Origin: Pseudomonadales bacterium | Lineage (GTDB): Bacteria; Pseudomonadota; Gammaproteobacteria; Pseudomonadales; Azotimanducaceae | Direction of reading: 5' to 3' | Assembly: GCA_028285415.1 (NCBI GenBank) | Contig: JANQPF010000015.1 | Span: 1 to 64,000 of the forward strand | DNA: 64,000 bases | The notes under the pieces: model-generated | Told to the model about the DNA's origin: nothing | The model's input: the letters and a program-made list of their open reading frames with translations, nothing else | Databases searched by the model: none | In this document: piece by piece, positions 36,319 to 44,337 of the stretch | How positions within the stretch are numbered: position 1 is the first letter of the stretch | How the letters are laid out: each line of letters starts with the position of its first letter | Made by a program: the position numbers and the translations under genes

Positions 36319-36954
36319 TCAGAGTTCTTTGGGCTTCAGGATCAATTCGCTGAATTGACGCGTGAGATCGTCAATCAGTCTCTCATCTTCCAGCTTCTCA
36401 GGATCTGCAACGACGAGATGGTCCAAGTAGGCTTGAACACCACGGATCAGAATCTCGCATGTCAGCGCGACATCGGTAACGCGAAGCTGCTCTGCATACT
36501 TACTAAACTCGCGTTGCGTGCTTGCCACGCGCTCGTTGAATCGTTCGTCTGCTTTCCACTTGTTTGCACGGGTCGGCAGCTCGTTCAAAAGCGCTCCGTA
36601 GAGAGCGCAGTTGAGATTCAAAATGCCTACCCAAACTTCGAACATTGAACGAATACGCTGTTCCAAGGGAAGCGTTGAATCATCCGCGGGCAGGCTCTGC
36701 AAATAACCCCAGCACACGTCACTCCAGTGAGATTGCAGTTCGCTCAGCAATACATCTTTGTTCGGAAAGTACTCGTAAATCGTTCCAACGCTGAATCCCG
36801 CGCGCTCGGCGATCAAATTGGTTGACGTTTTTTCGTATCCGTGTTCTGCAAAAACCTGAGCTGCTGCTTCAAGGATCGTGCTCCATGTCCGCAGACTTCG
36901 CTCCTGCACAGGTCGTTTGCGGGGTTTGAGCGCGCGCGCAGGATGGGCCTTCAT
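36319..36954 (-). CDS. TetR/AcrR-family regulator
   Basis: 211 residues. A basic N-terminal arm leads to the TetR helix-turn-helix: I-L-E-A-A-A-Q-V-F-A-E-H-G-Y-E-K-T-S, then L-I-A-E-R-A-G-F-S-V-G-T-I-Y-E-Y-F-P-N-K. The ligand domain is not assignable. It is divergent from an exported RidA-like gene across 70 bp; the palindrome at 36997-37011 in this gap is a candidate operator. Confidence 0.92.
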   Translation of the reverse strand: MKAHPARALKPRKRPVQERSLRTWSTILEAAAQVFAEHGYEKTSTNLIAERAGFSVGTIYEYFPNKDVLLSELQSHWSDVCWGYLQSLPADDSTLPLEQRIRSMFEVWVGILNLNCALYGALLNELPTRANKWKADERFNERVASTQREFSKYAEQLRVTDVALTCEILIRGVQAYLDHLVVADPEKLEDERLIDDLTRQFSELILKPKEL

Positions 36955-36996
36955 TTCGACAATCCGAGTATTTCCGACATCTGCCGGAGCTTAGAC

Positions 36997-37011
36997 TGAT
37001 TGGCGCAATCA
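36997..37011. promoter_or_regulatory. Palindrome between the TetR and RidA-like genes
   Basis: TGATTG and CAATCA form a perfect 6-bp inverted repeat around GCG, 14 bp before the RidA-like start. Position and symmetry fit an operator for the divergent TetR protein. Confidence 0.4.
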
Positions 37012-37024
37012 TGGGAGATCAGCA

Positions 37025-37504
37025 ATGCTCGGACGAGTTACAACAACTTTTCTGTTCCTGGCGGGTTCACTGTTCTCCTCGAACATCAATGCTCATGGAG
37101 ACGAAAACATGATCGAACGGCTAAACCCACCTAACCTGCGTCCGCCGATTCACCAAAGCCACATTGTCGTGTCCAACTATCCGCGAACAGCCTACTTTAG
37201 AGCGAGTCCCTATGATGTGGATGGCAATGTTGTCGGCGAGAATGATTTTGCAAGGCAGGCCGAACAGACGTTCAAAAATGTCGCGATCGCGATGGAAGAG
37301 CTCGGTGCGAGCCAAGAGAACATAATCAAGATTACCGCGTACGTGGTCGGATTCGACTTTGACGTTCATCAGCCGTTGATCAACGAAGGGTTTGCGAATG
37401 ACCCTGCCGACACGCCATACCCAAGCGCGACGCTCGTGTCCGTGCAAGGACTGGGCGACAAGGGGATCGTTTTCGAAGTTGACGTTGTAGTCGGGCTGGA
37501 ATAG
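37025..37504 (+). CDS. RidA/YjgF-family protein with a signal peptide
   Basis: 159 residues. An export signal (about 1-23: hydrophobic F-L-F-L-A-G-S-L-F, then N-A-H-G) precedes a RidA trimer-forming domain with A-R-Q-A-E-Q-T-F-K-N-V, L-G-A-S-Q-E-N-I-I-K-I-T-A-Y-V and a C-terminal V-F-E-V-D-V-V. The arginine of the P-A-R-S motif used by imine deaminases is not seen; Y-P-S-A-T-L-V stands there. It is therefore not a standard RidA enzyme. GGGAGATC precedes the ATG by 5 bp. Confidence 0.85.
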   Translation: MLGRVTTTFLFLAGSLFSSNINAHGDENMIERLNPPNLRPPIHQSHIVVSNYPRTAYFRASPYDVDGNVVGENDFARQAEQTFKNVAIAMEELGASQENIIKITAYVVGFDFDVHQPLINEGFANDPADTPYPSATLVSVQGLGDKGIVFEVDVVVGLE

Positions 37505-37583
37505 TCATCGCGAAGGTCTCTTGTGGGCCGATTCCAGTCTTTCAATGAGATTCATTTTGAACGACTGTTTCGACCCGGAACGG

Positions 37584-38069
37584 TCATTCAAGCCGCTTTT
37601 CGATTAGAAGCGTGGAATAAATTTTTCCGTTTCGCTCAAAACGGGGATCTTGCTCGGCGACAATCCGAAAACCCAGTCTTTCGTAGAACGCGAGTGCACG
37701 CTCGTTGTTGCCTAGCACCTGACCCGTGACTGTGCCAAGACCTAGTTCTTCCGCTTTCTCAAAAAGCCATTCCATTGCAGCTTTGCCGCGACCTTTACGC
37801 CACTCACTTGTTTCGCCGATGACGATGAAGAACTCATTGGTCAGCTGGTCATCTTGGTTGGATAAAAATCCAATGTAACCGATGTCCCGTCCATCCACGT
37901 TGATCATCCAGCTTCGCTGCCACCCGACGATCTTGTTCCACTGAGCGGAAAAGGACTCTGGTGTTCGGAGTTCAAACGGTCCCGAGTTATCGACTTCCCA
38001 GATTTCTTTCTGGTTGATCCAGCTGAGGTAGAGACTCAGGTCATCGTGTTCAAATAGACGAAATTTCAT
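37584..38069 (-). CDS. GNAT-family N-acetyltransferase (RimJ/AAC(6')-like)
   Basis: 161 residues from ATG 38069. The acetyl-CoA loop is E-W-R-K-G-R-G-K-A-A, and the C-terminal N-N-E-R-A-L-A-F-Y-E-R-L-G-F-R is typical. The N-terminal F-R-L-F-E-H-D-D-L-S-L-Y-L-S-W resembles the AAC(6')-I/RimJ branch. The acceptor is unknown. Lower GC than the core. Confidence 0.88.
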   Translation of the reverse strand: MKFRLFEHDDLSLYLSWINQKEIWEVDNSGPFELRTPESFSAQWNKIVGWQRSWMINVDGRDIGYIGFLSNQDDQLTNEFFIVIGETSEWRKGRGKAAMEWLFEKAEELGLGTVTGQVLGNNERALAFYERLGFRIVAEQDPRFERNGKIYSTLLIEKRLE

Positions 38070-38179
38070 CGTCACAATTTTACATAACTCTTTGAATTCC
38101 GAAGGTCTGTTCTTCGCCGAATGCCCGTACGGCGACATCGATTCAATGACTGTTTTCGACCCAAAGCAGACCTTCCAGG

Positions 38180-38875
38180 TTAGCGCGTGGTTGCTTCAGA
38201 TACCCGTTCACGCCAGCCAGTAAGTTCCGGTCTCAGTGAGACTTGTTCAGCAAAATCAGGAGTTACTCCTTCCTCTATACCGGTACTGAACTGCCCATAG
38301 ATCGCGAAGTCTGCGATGCATGGATCGTTACCGAAGAAGAAAGTTTGATTACCCAACATTTGCACTAAGTCATCGAGGCGCTCGCCTAACTCAGCCACCA
38401 ATACATCATAGGGGAGTCGTCCAAATCCCTGTGCACGCGTTCGGCGTCCTATAAAGTTGCGGAAGATAGGACCTGCAAATGGTCGGAGCGGCAGTGGTAA
38501 GAATTTTCTATTCTGTCTTACCGTTCGGTGGGCGTTTTCTTTGACCCACCGCAATCCCATCATGTACCAGTAAAGGGATTCATCGCTCCAATCTTCAAGC
38601 ATCCGCTGTTGTGCAGCTAGCTTAGGTTCTTGAGATACCAGTGGTTTCTCCGGTTGGACTTCATCAAACCGCCGTGAGATGAAGGTAGAGTCAAACACCA
38701 TTTCGCCATCGAATGCAGCAACAGGAATTCTCCCCGTAATCGGACTGAGCTTGTATACGTCGGGCACTGAAAGGTTGGCTTCATGCTCGTATGACAAACG
38801 CTTGTAATCTGCTGCGGTGAGAACCTTTACGACGAATGGGGATACGGGTGGACCGTAGATTGTGATTTTCGTCAT
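38180..38875 (-). CDS. Glutathione S-transferase-like protein
   Basis: 231 residues. A thioredoxin-like N-terminal domain (I-T-I-Y-G-P-P-V-S-P-F, cis-Pro in G-R-I-P-V-A, and F-D-S-T-F-I for the glutathione gamma-Glu site) is followed by a helical domain with D-P-C-I-A-D-F-A. Ser in P-P-V-S-P-F could be the activating residue. It starts one base after the stop of the upstream membrane gene. The pair is AT-rich relative to the core and lies under the palindromic operator at 39367-39398. Confidence 0.83.
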   Translation of the reverse strand: MTKITIYGPPVSPFVVKVLTAADYKRLSYEHEANLSVPDVYKLSPITGRIPVAAFDGEMVFDSTFISRRFDEVQPEKPLVSQEPKLAAQQRMLEDWSDESLYWYMMGLRWVKENAHRTVRQNRKFLPLPLRPFAGPIFRNFIGRRTRAQGFGRLPYDVLVAELGERLDDLVQMLGNQTFFFGNDPCIADFAIYGQFSTGIEEGVTPDFAEQVSLRPELTGWRERVSEATTR

Positions 38876-39331
38876 CTAGTTCTTCCGCATGGATCTTTTA
38901 ACAATCCAGGCTGATACCAATTGTTCTGCTAGAGCCAGAGGGATTGCTGCATATGCCAGGATCATGGGCGCAAGACCCATATTCGCTATACCAATCCAAG
39001 TTAATCCGATTGTTGCCAAAGTGAAACTGACGGCAGCGATTGAGACTGTCCGCACGCTCGCGCCATATCGATCGAAACAAATCCAATAGAAACACGTTGA
39101 AGCAAACACAAAGACGACTGTCCATGCGCCCCAAATCAAAAGCACAGGTATTGAAACGGGCGCAATGTTGGCCACGTCGGGAAAAGCTTCGTGAAGCATG
39201 GGCTTTACGACTAGGAAGTACCTAGGTAGGCCTGAAACGTTAATCCATATCGCGTTAAGCCCGAATGCAAGCCAGAAAGCACGTCCTCTCATAGGCGTTA
39301 AATTTGGAGTCTGGGTATCTTGAGCGGCCAT
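38876..39331 (-). CDS. Four-helix membrane protein
   Basis: 151 residues with four hydrophobic helices (roughly 17-40, 60-85, 95-115, 120-145). No family is recognised. It is the first gene of a two-gene operon with the GST-like protein and is divergent from a TetR gene. The operator between them suggests a drug- or stress-inducible unit. Confidence 0.75.
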   Translation of the reverse strand: MAAQDTQTPNLTPMRGRAFWLAFGLNAIWINVSGLPRYFLVVKPMLHEAFPDVANIAPVSIPVLLIWGAWTVVFVFASTCFYWICFDRYGASVRTVSIAAVSFTLATIGLTWIGIANMGLAPMILAYAAIPLALAEQLVSAWIVKRSMRKN

Positions 39332-39338
39332 CCGACTA

Positions 39339-39360
39339 ATCTAGTTGTATCAAGCTAGAT
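39339..39360. promoter_or_regulatory. Second inverted repeat in the TetR/GST-unit gap
   Basis: ATCTAG and CTAGAT with 10 bp between them, including TTG and CAA inner arms. It lies 8 bp before the membrane-protein start and may be a second weaker operator. Confidence 0.35.
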
Positions 39361-39366
39361 GCTATC

Positions 39367-39398
39367 TTAGACATTGACTAAATTTAGTCAACGTCTAA
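39367..39398. promoter_or_regulatory. Long palindromic TetR operator and divergent promoter
   Basis: The 18-bp core TTGACTAAATTTAGTCAA (39374-39391) is a perfect palindrome, and TTAGAC (39367) and GTCTAA (39393) extend it to 32 bp with one mismatched pair. Each half carries TTGACT, a near-consensus -35, facing outward. A TAAGAT-like -10 lies 16-17 bp away on the minus strand and TAAAAA on the plus strand. A repressor here would block both directions. Confidence 0.75.
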
Positions 39399-39425
39399 AA
39401 ATAGTAACGTTTTAGCGAGGTAGTT

Positions 39426-40082
39426 ATGGCAGTTACACTCTCTACCAGAGAAGTTAACAAAGAAAAAAGGCGTCAAAGGATTCTGGATGAGGCTAGACAA
39501 ATCCTCGCTTCAAATGGTTATGACGCTCTCAATTCACGGAGCTTAGCGAAAGCGGCTTCGGTGACCACACCCACGCTATACAACCTTGTCGGGACGAAGG
39601 AAGAAGTCCTAAAAACACTCTCTCTTGAGAGTATGGACCAGTTTTCTGAGACCATGCGCGGTGTTGAGGATGACGACGCGATGACGTACTTCGATGGACT
39701 CATCAGCGAAGCAAGAAAGACGATTACGGCTGACCAGGCGTACTACCGCAGTACCCTTCTAGCGATGTTTCAATTGTCGATCAGCAATCCAGGCAACAGC
39801 CCGGAAAGCGAGTTTTGCACGAGAGGAAGCTCGATTGCCGCGCATGGATGTCGTATCGCTGCGGATCAAGGATTGTTACTGGGTGAAGTTTCAGCGGAGA
39901 CTCTCGGAGAGCAAATGTTTACTGTCTACTTTGCTCCTTGGCGTGAATGGGCTTATAGGCAACTGTCGCTCGAACAATTTCTTCGCCGAGCTCATGAAGG
40001 CTTCTATATGTGTCTTTGCTCCGATGCTTCACCGAAGTTTTTGAAGGAGTTGAGACGCCGGTTGTCCACAATGGGCGTTTAG
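39426..40082 (+). CDS. TetR/AcrR-family regulator
   Basis: 218 residues. The N-terminal helix-turn-helix reads I-L-D-E-A-R-Q-I-L-A-S-N-G-Y-D-A-L-N, then L-A-K-A-A-S-V-T-T-P-T-L-Y-N-L-V-G-T-K. Its ATG has GCGAGGTAG upstream. It is transcribed away from the membrane-protein/GST unit and most likely represses both through the palindrome between them. AT-rich compared with the core genes. Confidence 0.92.
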   Translation: MAVTLSTREVNKEKRRQRILDEARQILASNGYDALNSRSLAKAASVTTPTLYNLVGTKEEVLKTLSLESMDQFSETMRGVEDDDAMTYFDGLISEARKTITADQAYYRSTLLAMFQLSISNPGNSPESEFCTRGSSIAAHGCRIAADQGLLLGEVSAETLGEQMFTVYFAPWREWAYRQLSLEQFLRRAHEGFYMCLCSDASPKFLKELRRRLSTMGV

Positions 40083-40200
40083 TCGGTTAGCAGTTTTTGG
40101 CGTCCGCTATTGGCCGATAGCTGACAATCCGATGTTTAATTCAAGCGTCTACTGTCGACCTACAAGAGACAACGCCAACGAGACTGGCTAGGATAGTGCC

Positions 40201-40266
40201 ATGAACTATACGGTCACATTCTTCCGTGTCCGGGCGAGAGCGTCCGGCGCGGCAAAGACGAGCTGA
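40201..40266 (+). CDS. Possible 21-residue leader peptide before the Erm-type gene
   Basis: ATG at 40201 with AGGA 7 bp upstream opens a 21-codon frame that ends with TGA at 40264-40266 and overlaps the Erm-type start (GTG 40226). It contains the run F-F-R-V-R-A-R-A-S. Arg-x-Arg is a known macrolide-dependent ribosome stall motif in leader peptides of some erm genes. The GTG start of the methyltransferase has no ribosome site of its own, so coupling or attenuation is plausible. A short Arg-rich frame can also occur by chance. Confidence 0.35.
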   Translation: MNYTVTFFRVRARASGAAKTS

Positions 40267-41023
40267 ACTATCCCAACATTTTCTGCGGGACGCCTCTGCG
40301 GCCCGCCTGGTTCGAGCAACGTCGCTATCGAAGTCTGATCTTGTCCTCGAGATTGGCCCCGGCCGTGGTGCGCTTACCAGACCACTTACACGGATTGCAG
40401 GTAGGGTCATCGCCGTTGAGTTGGACACCCATTTGGCCAGGAAACTGCAGCGCAGTCTCAGCAAGAATCTGGAAGTCATCGCCGCTGACTTTTTGCAACT
40501 TGAGCTACCCAGCGAACCCTACTCGGTGGTTGGGAACATCCCGTTTGCGCGGTCGACGGAGATTGTTCGAAAACTGAGCGAGGAGGCGCAACCGCCCAGG
40601 GATGCATGGTTGGTCGTGCAACGCGAGCTTGCGAATCGAATGTGCGGTTGCCCTTATGGCAGAGAAACGCTCTGGTCGCTCCGACTAAAACCTCTCTGGC
40701 ACCTCGAGGTGGTGAGTCGCCTCAAGAAGACTGAGTTCGACCCACCGCCTGCGGTAGATTCCGTATTCCTTCACATGAGCCATCGGGGGCGAGCGATCAT
40801 TCGCCCTTCTGAAATGCCCACCTACCTGGATCTGGTCGAAGGCGTGTTCAAGCGCAACGCCCCACTCGCGCATTCGTTGAGGCCGTGGCTGAGCAAAATC
40901 CAGCTTCGGCGCCTGGCGTCGGATTTGTGCTTCAGCGTCAATGACATGCCTGCTGACCTCATGTTTGAGCAGTGGCTTGGCGTTTTCCGGTTTGCCCGGT
41001 CGGAGATATCCCACCATAAGTGA
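40226..41023 (+). CDS. Erm/KsgA-superfamily rRNA adenine N6-methyltransferase, Erm-like
   Basis: 265 residues from GTG 40226. L-S-Q-H-F-L at 15-20, SAM motif E-I-G-P-G-R-G-A-L-T (42-51), acidic V-E-L-D and the target-base motif G-N-I-P-F-A-R-S (103-110) identify the family. The N-I-P-F form (not N-L-P-Y), the E-T-L-W-S-L-R-L-K-P segment and F-D-P-P-P-A-V-D-S-V-F-L are closer to Erm proteins, which methylate 23S A2058, than to housekeeping KsgA. It would confer macrolide-lincosamide-streptogramin B resistance if active. The precise class is inferred by eye. Confidence 0.8.
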   Translation: MSGRERPARQRRAELSQHFLRDASAARLVRATSLSKSDLVLEIGPGRGALTRPLTRIAGRVIAVELDTHLARKLQRSLSKNLEVIAADFLQLELPSEPYSVVGNIPFARSTEIVRKLSEEAQPPRDAWLVVQRELANRMCGCPYGRETLWSLRLKPLWHLEVVSRLKKTEFDPPPAVDSVFLHMSHRGRAIIRPSEMPTYLDLVEGVFKRNAPLAHSLRPWLSKIQLRRLASDLCFSVNDMPADLMFEQWLGVFRFARSEISHHK

Positions 41024-41128
41024 GCGGCTGGTTGCGACCGAATGTAGATGTTCGGTTGATAAGGGAAAAAACCGTTGTCGAGCGAGCCCCCGCTTGTTGT
41101 GATCCTCAACATCCAGCAACATCCATGA

Positions 41129-41815
41129 ATGGAAAACGTCCTGATCACTGGCGCCAACAGAGGCATTGGACTCGAATTGTCCAGGCGCTTTCTCGACGCG
41201 GGAAAGCGAGTGATTGCCACGTGTCGAGAGCCGGACGAGGCAATCGAGCTTTCTAACCTGGCTGAGAGTTTTGAACTGCTCGTCTTTCAATTGGAAGTTA
41301 CGGACGCAGAGTCCGTTAGTCGGTTGCGCGCCGAGCTCGAGAGTGAGACTTTGGACGTGCTCATCAATAACGCAGGGATCATGGGTGGCGATCGACAGTC
41401 GATGGACGATATGGATTATTCAGCGTGGCTCGAAGCGTTTGAAGTCAACACGTTGGCGCCGTTTCGACTGATCACAACCTTACGAGACAACCTCAGGCGC
41501 GCCGCGAACCCGCGAGCGGTAACGCTGTCTTCGCAGATGGGGTCGCTCAATCGAAAAAGCAAAGGTTCTCATGCCTATCGAAGTTCGAAAGCCGCGATCA
41601 ATAAGGTCATGCAGGTGCTTTCCATGGAACTGGAAGCTGATGGCATCGTGGCTTGCCCGGTTCATCCGGGATGGGTGCGAACTGATATGGGTGGTTCGAA
41701 TGCAGATATTTCGGCGGAAGAAAGCGCGGAAGGTCTGTTCAAGCTCATCGACAACATGACTATGGAACACACCGGCCGTTTCTGGACCTGGGAAGCTAAA
41801 GAACACCCTTGGTGA
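41129..41815 (+). CDS. Short-chain dehydrogenase/reductase (C-factor-like)
   Basis: 228 residues. T-G-A-N-R-G-I-G-L-E for the cofactor, N-N-A-G-I-M-G, S-S-Q-M-G-S and Y-R-S-S-K (YxxxK), then H-P-G-W-V-R-T-D-M-G-G. The pattern fits the carbonyl-reductase/C-factor branch of SDRs. It follows the Erm-like gene by 105 bp on the same strand. Confidence 0.92.
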   Translation: MENVLITGANRGIGLELSRRFLDAGKRVIATCREPDEAIELSNLAESFELLVFQLEVTDAESVSRLRAELESETLDVLINNAGIMGGDRQSMDDMDYSAWLEAFEVNTLAPFRLITTLRDNLRRAANPRAVTLSSQMGSLNRKSKGSHAYRSSKAAINKVMQVLSMELEADGIVACPVHPGWVRTDMGGSNADISAEESAEGLFKLIDNMTMEHTGRFWTWEAKEHPW

Positions 41816-41891
41816 CGTGCCGCCTGGTCGTCGGTCGAATCACGACCTCAAGCGCCGTTCGTGGCGGCCGCTCATGCGGAACTACGCGCGT

Positions 41892-42404
41892 ATGCAGACA
41901 TTCAGCAACATCGAGATCAAACCCGCGCCATCCGGAGGTTTGGGCCTCTTCGCCCGCGCTGATATTCAGGCAGGTGAGTTCATACATACGGTTGAATACG
42001 AACGGGAGATCACCGAGCAACATCCGTTGAATCCGGACCACGGGGAAAGGGCTGACCACTGTGCTTATCCGGATGGAAAGATCATGTTGGTGGCTTCTCC
42101 CGGAAGGTACATGAACCATAGCTGCGACCCGAACGCCTACTACCGATATGCAGGACAAACCAGTGAGGCGTTCGCACGACGCCTCATTTGCAGAGGCGAA
42201 GAGATCACGGTTGACTACTTGATCAACAATCCCGGAGGCGACAGCTGGGCGTGCAGATGTGGCACCAGCAGGTGTCGTGGAAAAACTGGAACCACTTTCT
42301 TCGAGCTACCGATTGATTTTCAGAGGGAATACTACCCCTTGCTTGCTGAGTGGTTTAGACGGCGTTTTCCGAAGGAGATTGCAGAACTTGAGCGCGGTCT
42401 GTAG
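41892..42404 (+). CDS. SET-domain protein with post-SET cysteines
   Basis: 170 residues from ATG 41892; ATGs up to 25 codons upstream are in frame but have no clear ribosome site. SET motifs are G-L-G-L-F-A-R-A-D-I, N-H-S-C-D-P-N and G-E-E-I-T-V-D-Y, and a post-SET C-R-C-G-T-S-R-C lies at the end. Bacterial SET proteins are putative lysine methyltransferases; the target is unknown. Confidence 0.9.
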   Translation: MQTFSNIEIKPAPSGGLGLFARADIQAGEFIHTVEYEREITEQHPLNPDHGERADHCAYPDGKIMLVASPGRYMNHSCDPNAYYRYAGQTSEAFARRLICRGEEITVDYLINNPGGDSWACRCGTSRCRGKTGTTFFELPIDFQREYYPLLAEWFRRRFPKEIAELERGL

Positions 42405-42430
42405 GTGTCCGTTCCCGGCTCGTTCGTGTG

Positions 42431-43786
42431 TCAGTCCTGTGGTGAGGTCGCCAGGCGTCTTACCGTTAAAGCCATTTCGTGGTTGGGATCGATCTTCAAT
42501 GCCTTCTCGGGGGCAGATCTCGCTTCTTGCATCCGGCCCATGGTGCCGAACGCAATCCCCAGGTGGACGTAGGTTTCCACGTCTTCTTCAACTGCCAGTG
42601 AGCGGTTGAAAAACTGAATTGCCGCCTGGTGGTCTTTTTGCCGGTTCAAAGTGACGCCGATGCGACGCAATGCGTCGGCGTCACCCTGGTGGAGTTCCAG
42701 CAATTCCTGATCGAGGCGCTCGTTCAGGTACGCCCATGTGAGATTGATCCGGGCGCCGCTGTGTGACGGATTTGCTTTGAGCGCTTGCAGGTAATAGTCG
42801 ATCGAGTCCCTCGAATCGCCGGCGTTGAGATACGCGTTTGCAAGGTTGTAGTAGTAGCTTGCCGGCGGGCTCTGCATGAGCCTTACCGCCTTGGTCAGTT
42901 CGACCTGTGCCCGTGCATAGTCCTTTGTTGCGGAGTAAGCGTTGCCGAGGTCGAAATACAAACTGCTGCAGTCTGGCAGGGCAGTTACTGCGCGTGTGAG
43001 TAGATCGATCGCGACGGCTGGTTGTTCCCTCTCCTTGAGGTACAGCAAACCCAGTCGGTTGTAGGCCAGAACATTTTCTGGATCGATATCAATGGCGCGT
43101 TGAAGCAGGCTTTCGGCGTCTTCTGAATAGTATCGGGACATCGCATTCACGCTGCCGGTCGCTTGCTCCACCAAGGTCATCGATTCCGGGGCCACATCGT
43201 TGGCGTTGCCGCAGGCCTCGTCCACGACGTAGTCATCAGAGGACTCGGCCAGTTCCTCCGGACGCATCGGTTCGGGGTTTGGCGGTTCAGTCGCCCTGGA
43301 TTCTTCGGCGGGTAAGACAACCTCCGACACTGGCGGCGGCGTGACCTCCATGGGGCTTGGGGCCGGTTCCAGGGTGGTTGCCAGATCGGCCGCGTCGGCG
43401 TCATCCAGATAGCGGATGTATCGCGTCCGCACCAGTCTCTCCTCACCTTCGTACCTTCCGGATAGTGAGGTGACTTCGTCACGCTCGGTGAACCACAGGG
43501 GCGATCTGATCTCAAATCCGAAAACTGCCGGGACAATCAATCCCAACGACAGCACAGCGCCGGGTATCTTCCATTGGTCCCTGTGGCCGCCCAGAAGACG
43601 CCCGAGAACGGCGATCCCGGCGACGATTGCACCCAGGGCAATGGCAAGCTCTTTGGCGTCGAACCCAATGTGATGGTTGGCGTCCGCCAACTGATTGAAA
43701 AGAAACACCATCACCGCGTCATAAAACAGAACGGCACCGAACAGGGTGAGTAGCGCAGCAACCGTCATCCATGTTTTCTGTTTCAT
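42431..43786 (-). CDS. Membrane-anchored TPR protein
   Basis: 451 residues. Three hydrophobic segments within the first 100 residues, a proline/glutamate-rich linker (about 140-200), then at least six tetratricopeptide repeats, with consensus stretches such as A-Y-N-R-L-G-L-L-Y-L and Y-F-D-L-G-N-A-Y-S-A-T-K-D-Y-A. TPR domains bind partner proteins. No other domain was seen. It is divergent from the small two-helix protein gene at 43895. Confidence 0.85.
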   Translation of the reverse strand: MKQKTWMTVAALLTLFGAVLFYDAVMVFLFNQLADANHHIGFDAKELAIALGAIVAGIAVLGRLLGGHRDQWKIPGAVLSLGLIVPAVFGFEIRSPLWFTERDEVTSLSGRYEGEERLVRTRYIRYLDDADAADLATTLEPAPSPMEVTPPPVSEVVLPAEESRATEPPNPEPMRPEELAESSDDYVVDEACGNANDVAPESMTLVEQATGSVNAMSRYYSEDAESLLQRAIDIDPENVLAYNRLGLLYLKEREQPAVAIDLLTRAVTALPDCSSLYFDLGNAYSATKDYARAQVELTKAVRLMQSPPASYYYNLANAYLNAGDSRDSIDYYLQALKANPSHSGARINLTWAYLNERLDQELLELHQGDADALRRIGVTLNRQKDHQAAIQFFNRSLAVEEDVETYVHLGIAFGTMGRMQEARSAPEKALKIDPNHEMALTVRRLATSPQD

Positions 43787-43894
43787 GAGATCCTGGTCCG
43801 CATGGATTTGATGTTCCCGTGCGTTATCGTATTAAATGAGCGGGTCGTGGCCAAATGAGTGCCTTGCGCCGCAGAGCCTTTCAGGGAGCACGCC

Positions 43895-44299
43895 ATGTGG
43901 AAGAAACTCAATCGTCTTCAACAGCGAGTGGTCCTCGGCGCGTCGATTGTCGCGGTGCTGATGATTTTGTTTCCACCGATGAACATCGAACGAACGATTC
44001 CCGGACTCACCGATGGACGACGTAACTTGACTCTGGAAGTCACGGAGTTCGCCGGCTGGGGTTTCATCGGTCAGATCGATACGAGCCCATCGCACCGGCC
44101 GAGATTCAAAGACCCGAATAACCCTACGCTCCTCGAGCGTTTCGAAGCTGCGCGTCCTATCAGCGTGGAGGAGATTCGTGAGGGCAAGAAGCGGCTTGAT
44201 TTCTCGACTCTGCTGAAGCAACTGCTCGTACTCCTTGGCGTAGCTGCTGCTGCAATCTATCTGACGCGCTCAGAGGCGAGCGAACAAGGACCCGAATAG
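43895..44299 (+). CDS. Small membrane protein of unknown function
   Basis: 134 residues from ATG 43895, preceded by AGGGAG at 7-8 bp. A hydrophobic helix (about 13-27) at the N-terminus and another (about 107-125) at the C-terminus enclose a soluble loop of about 80 residues with F-A-G-W-G-F-I-G-Q-I-D. No family is recognised. It ends 38 bp from the convergent mgtE stop, with a weak stem-loop (CGCCG/CGGCG) between. Confidence 0.7.
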   Translation: MWKKLNRLQQRVVLGASIVAVLMILFPPMNIERTIPGLTDGRRNLTLEVTEFAGWGFIGQIDTSPSHRPRFKDPNNPTLLERFEAARPISVEEIREGKKRLDFSTLLKQLLVLLGVAAAAIYLTRSEASEQGPE

Positions 44300-44337
44300 G
44301 TACGCCGCAGCATACGGCGATCCAGGGTTGCGGGGCC

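Noticed and set aside
41690-41705. GGTTCGAAT-like sequence suggestive of a tRNA T-arm
   Set aside because: It lies inside the SDR coding sequence and no acceptor or anticodon stem fits. No tRNA was found elsewhere.
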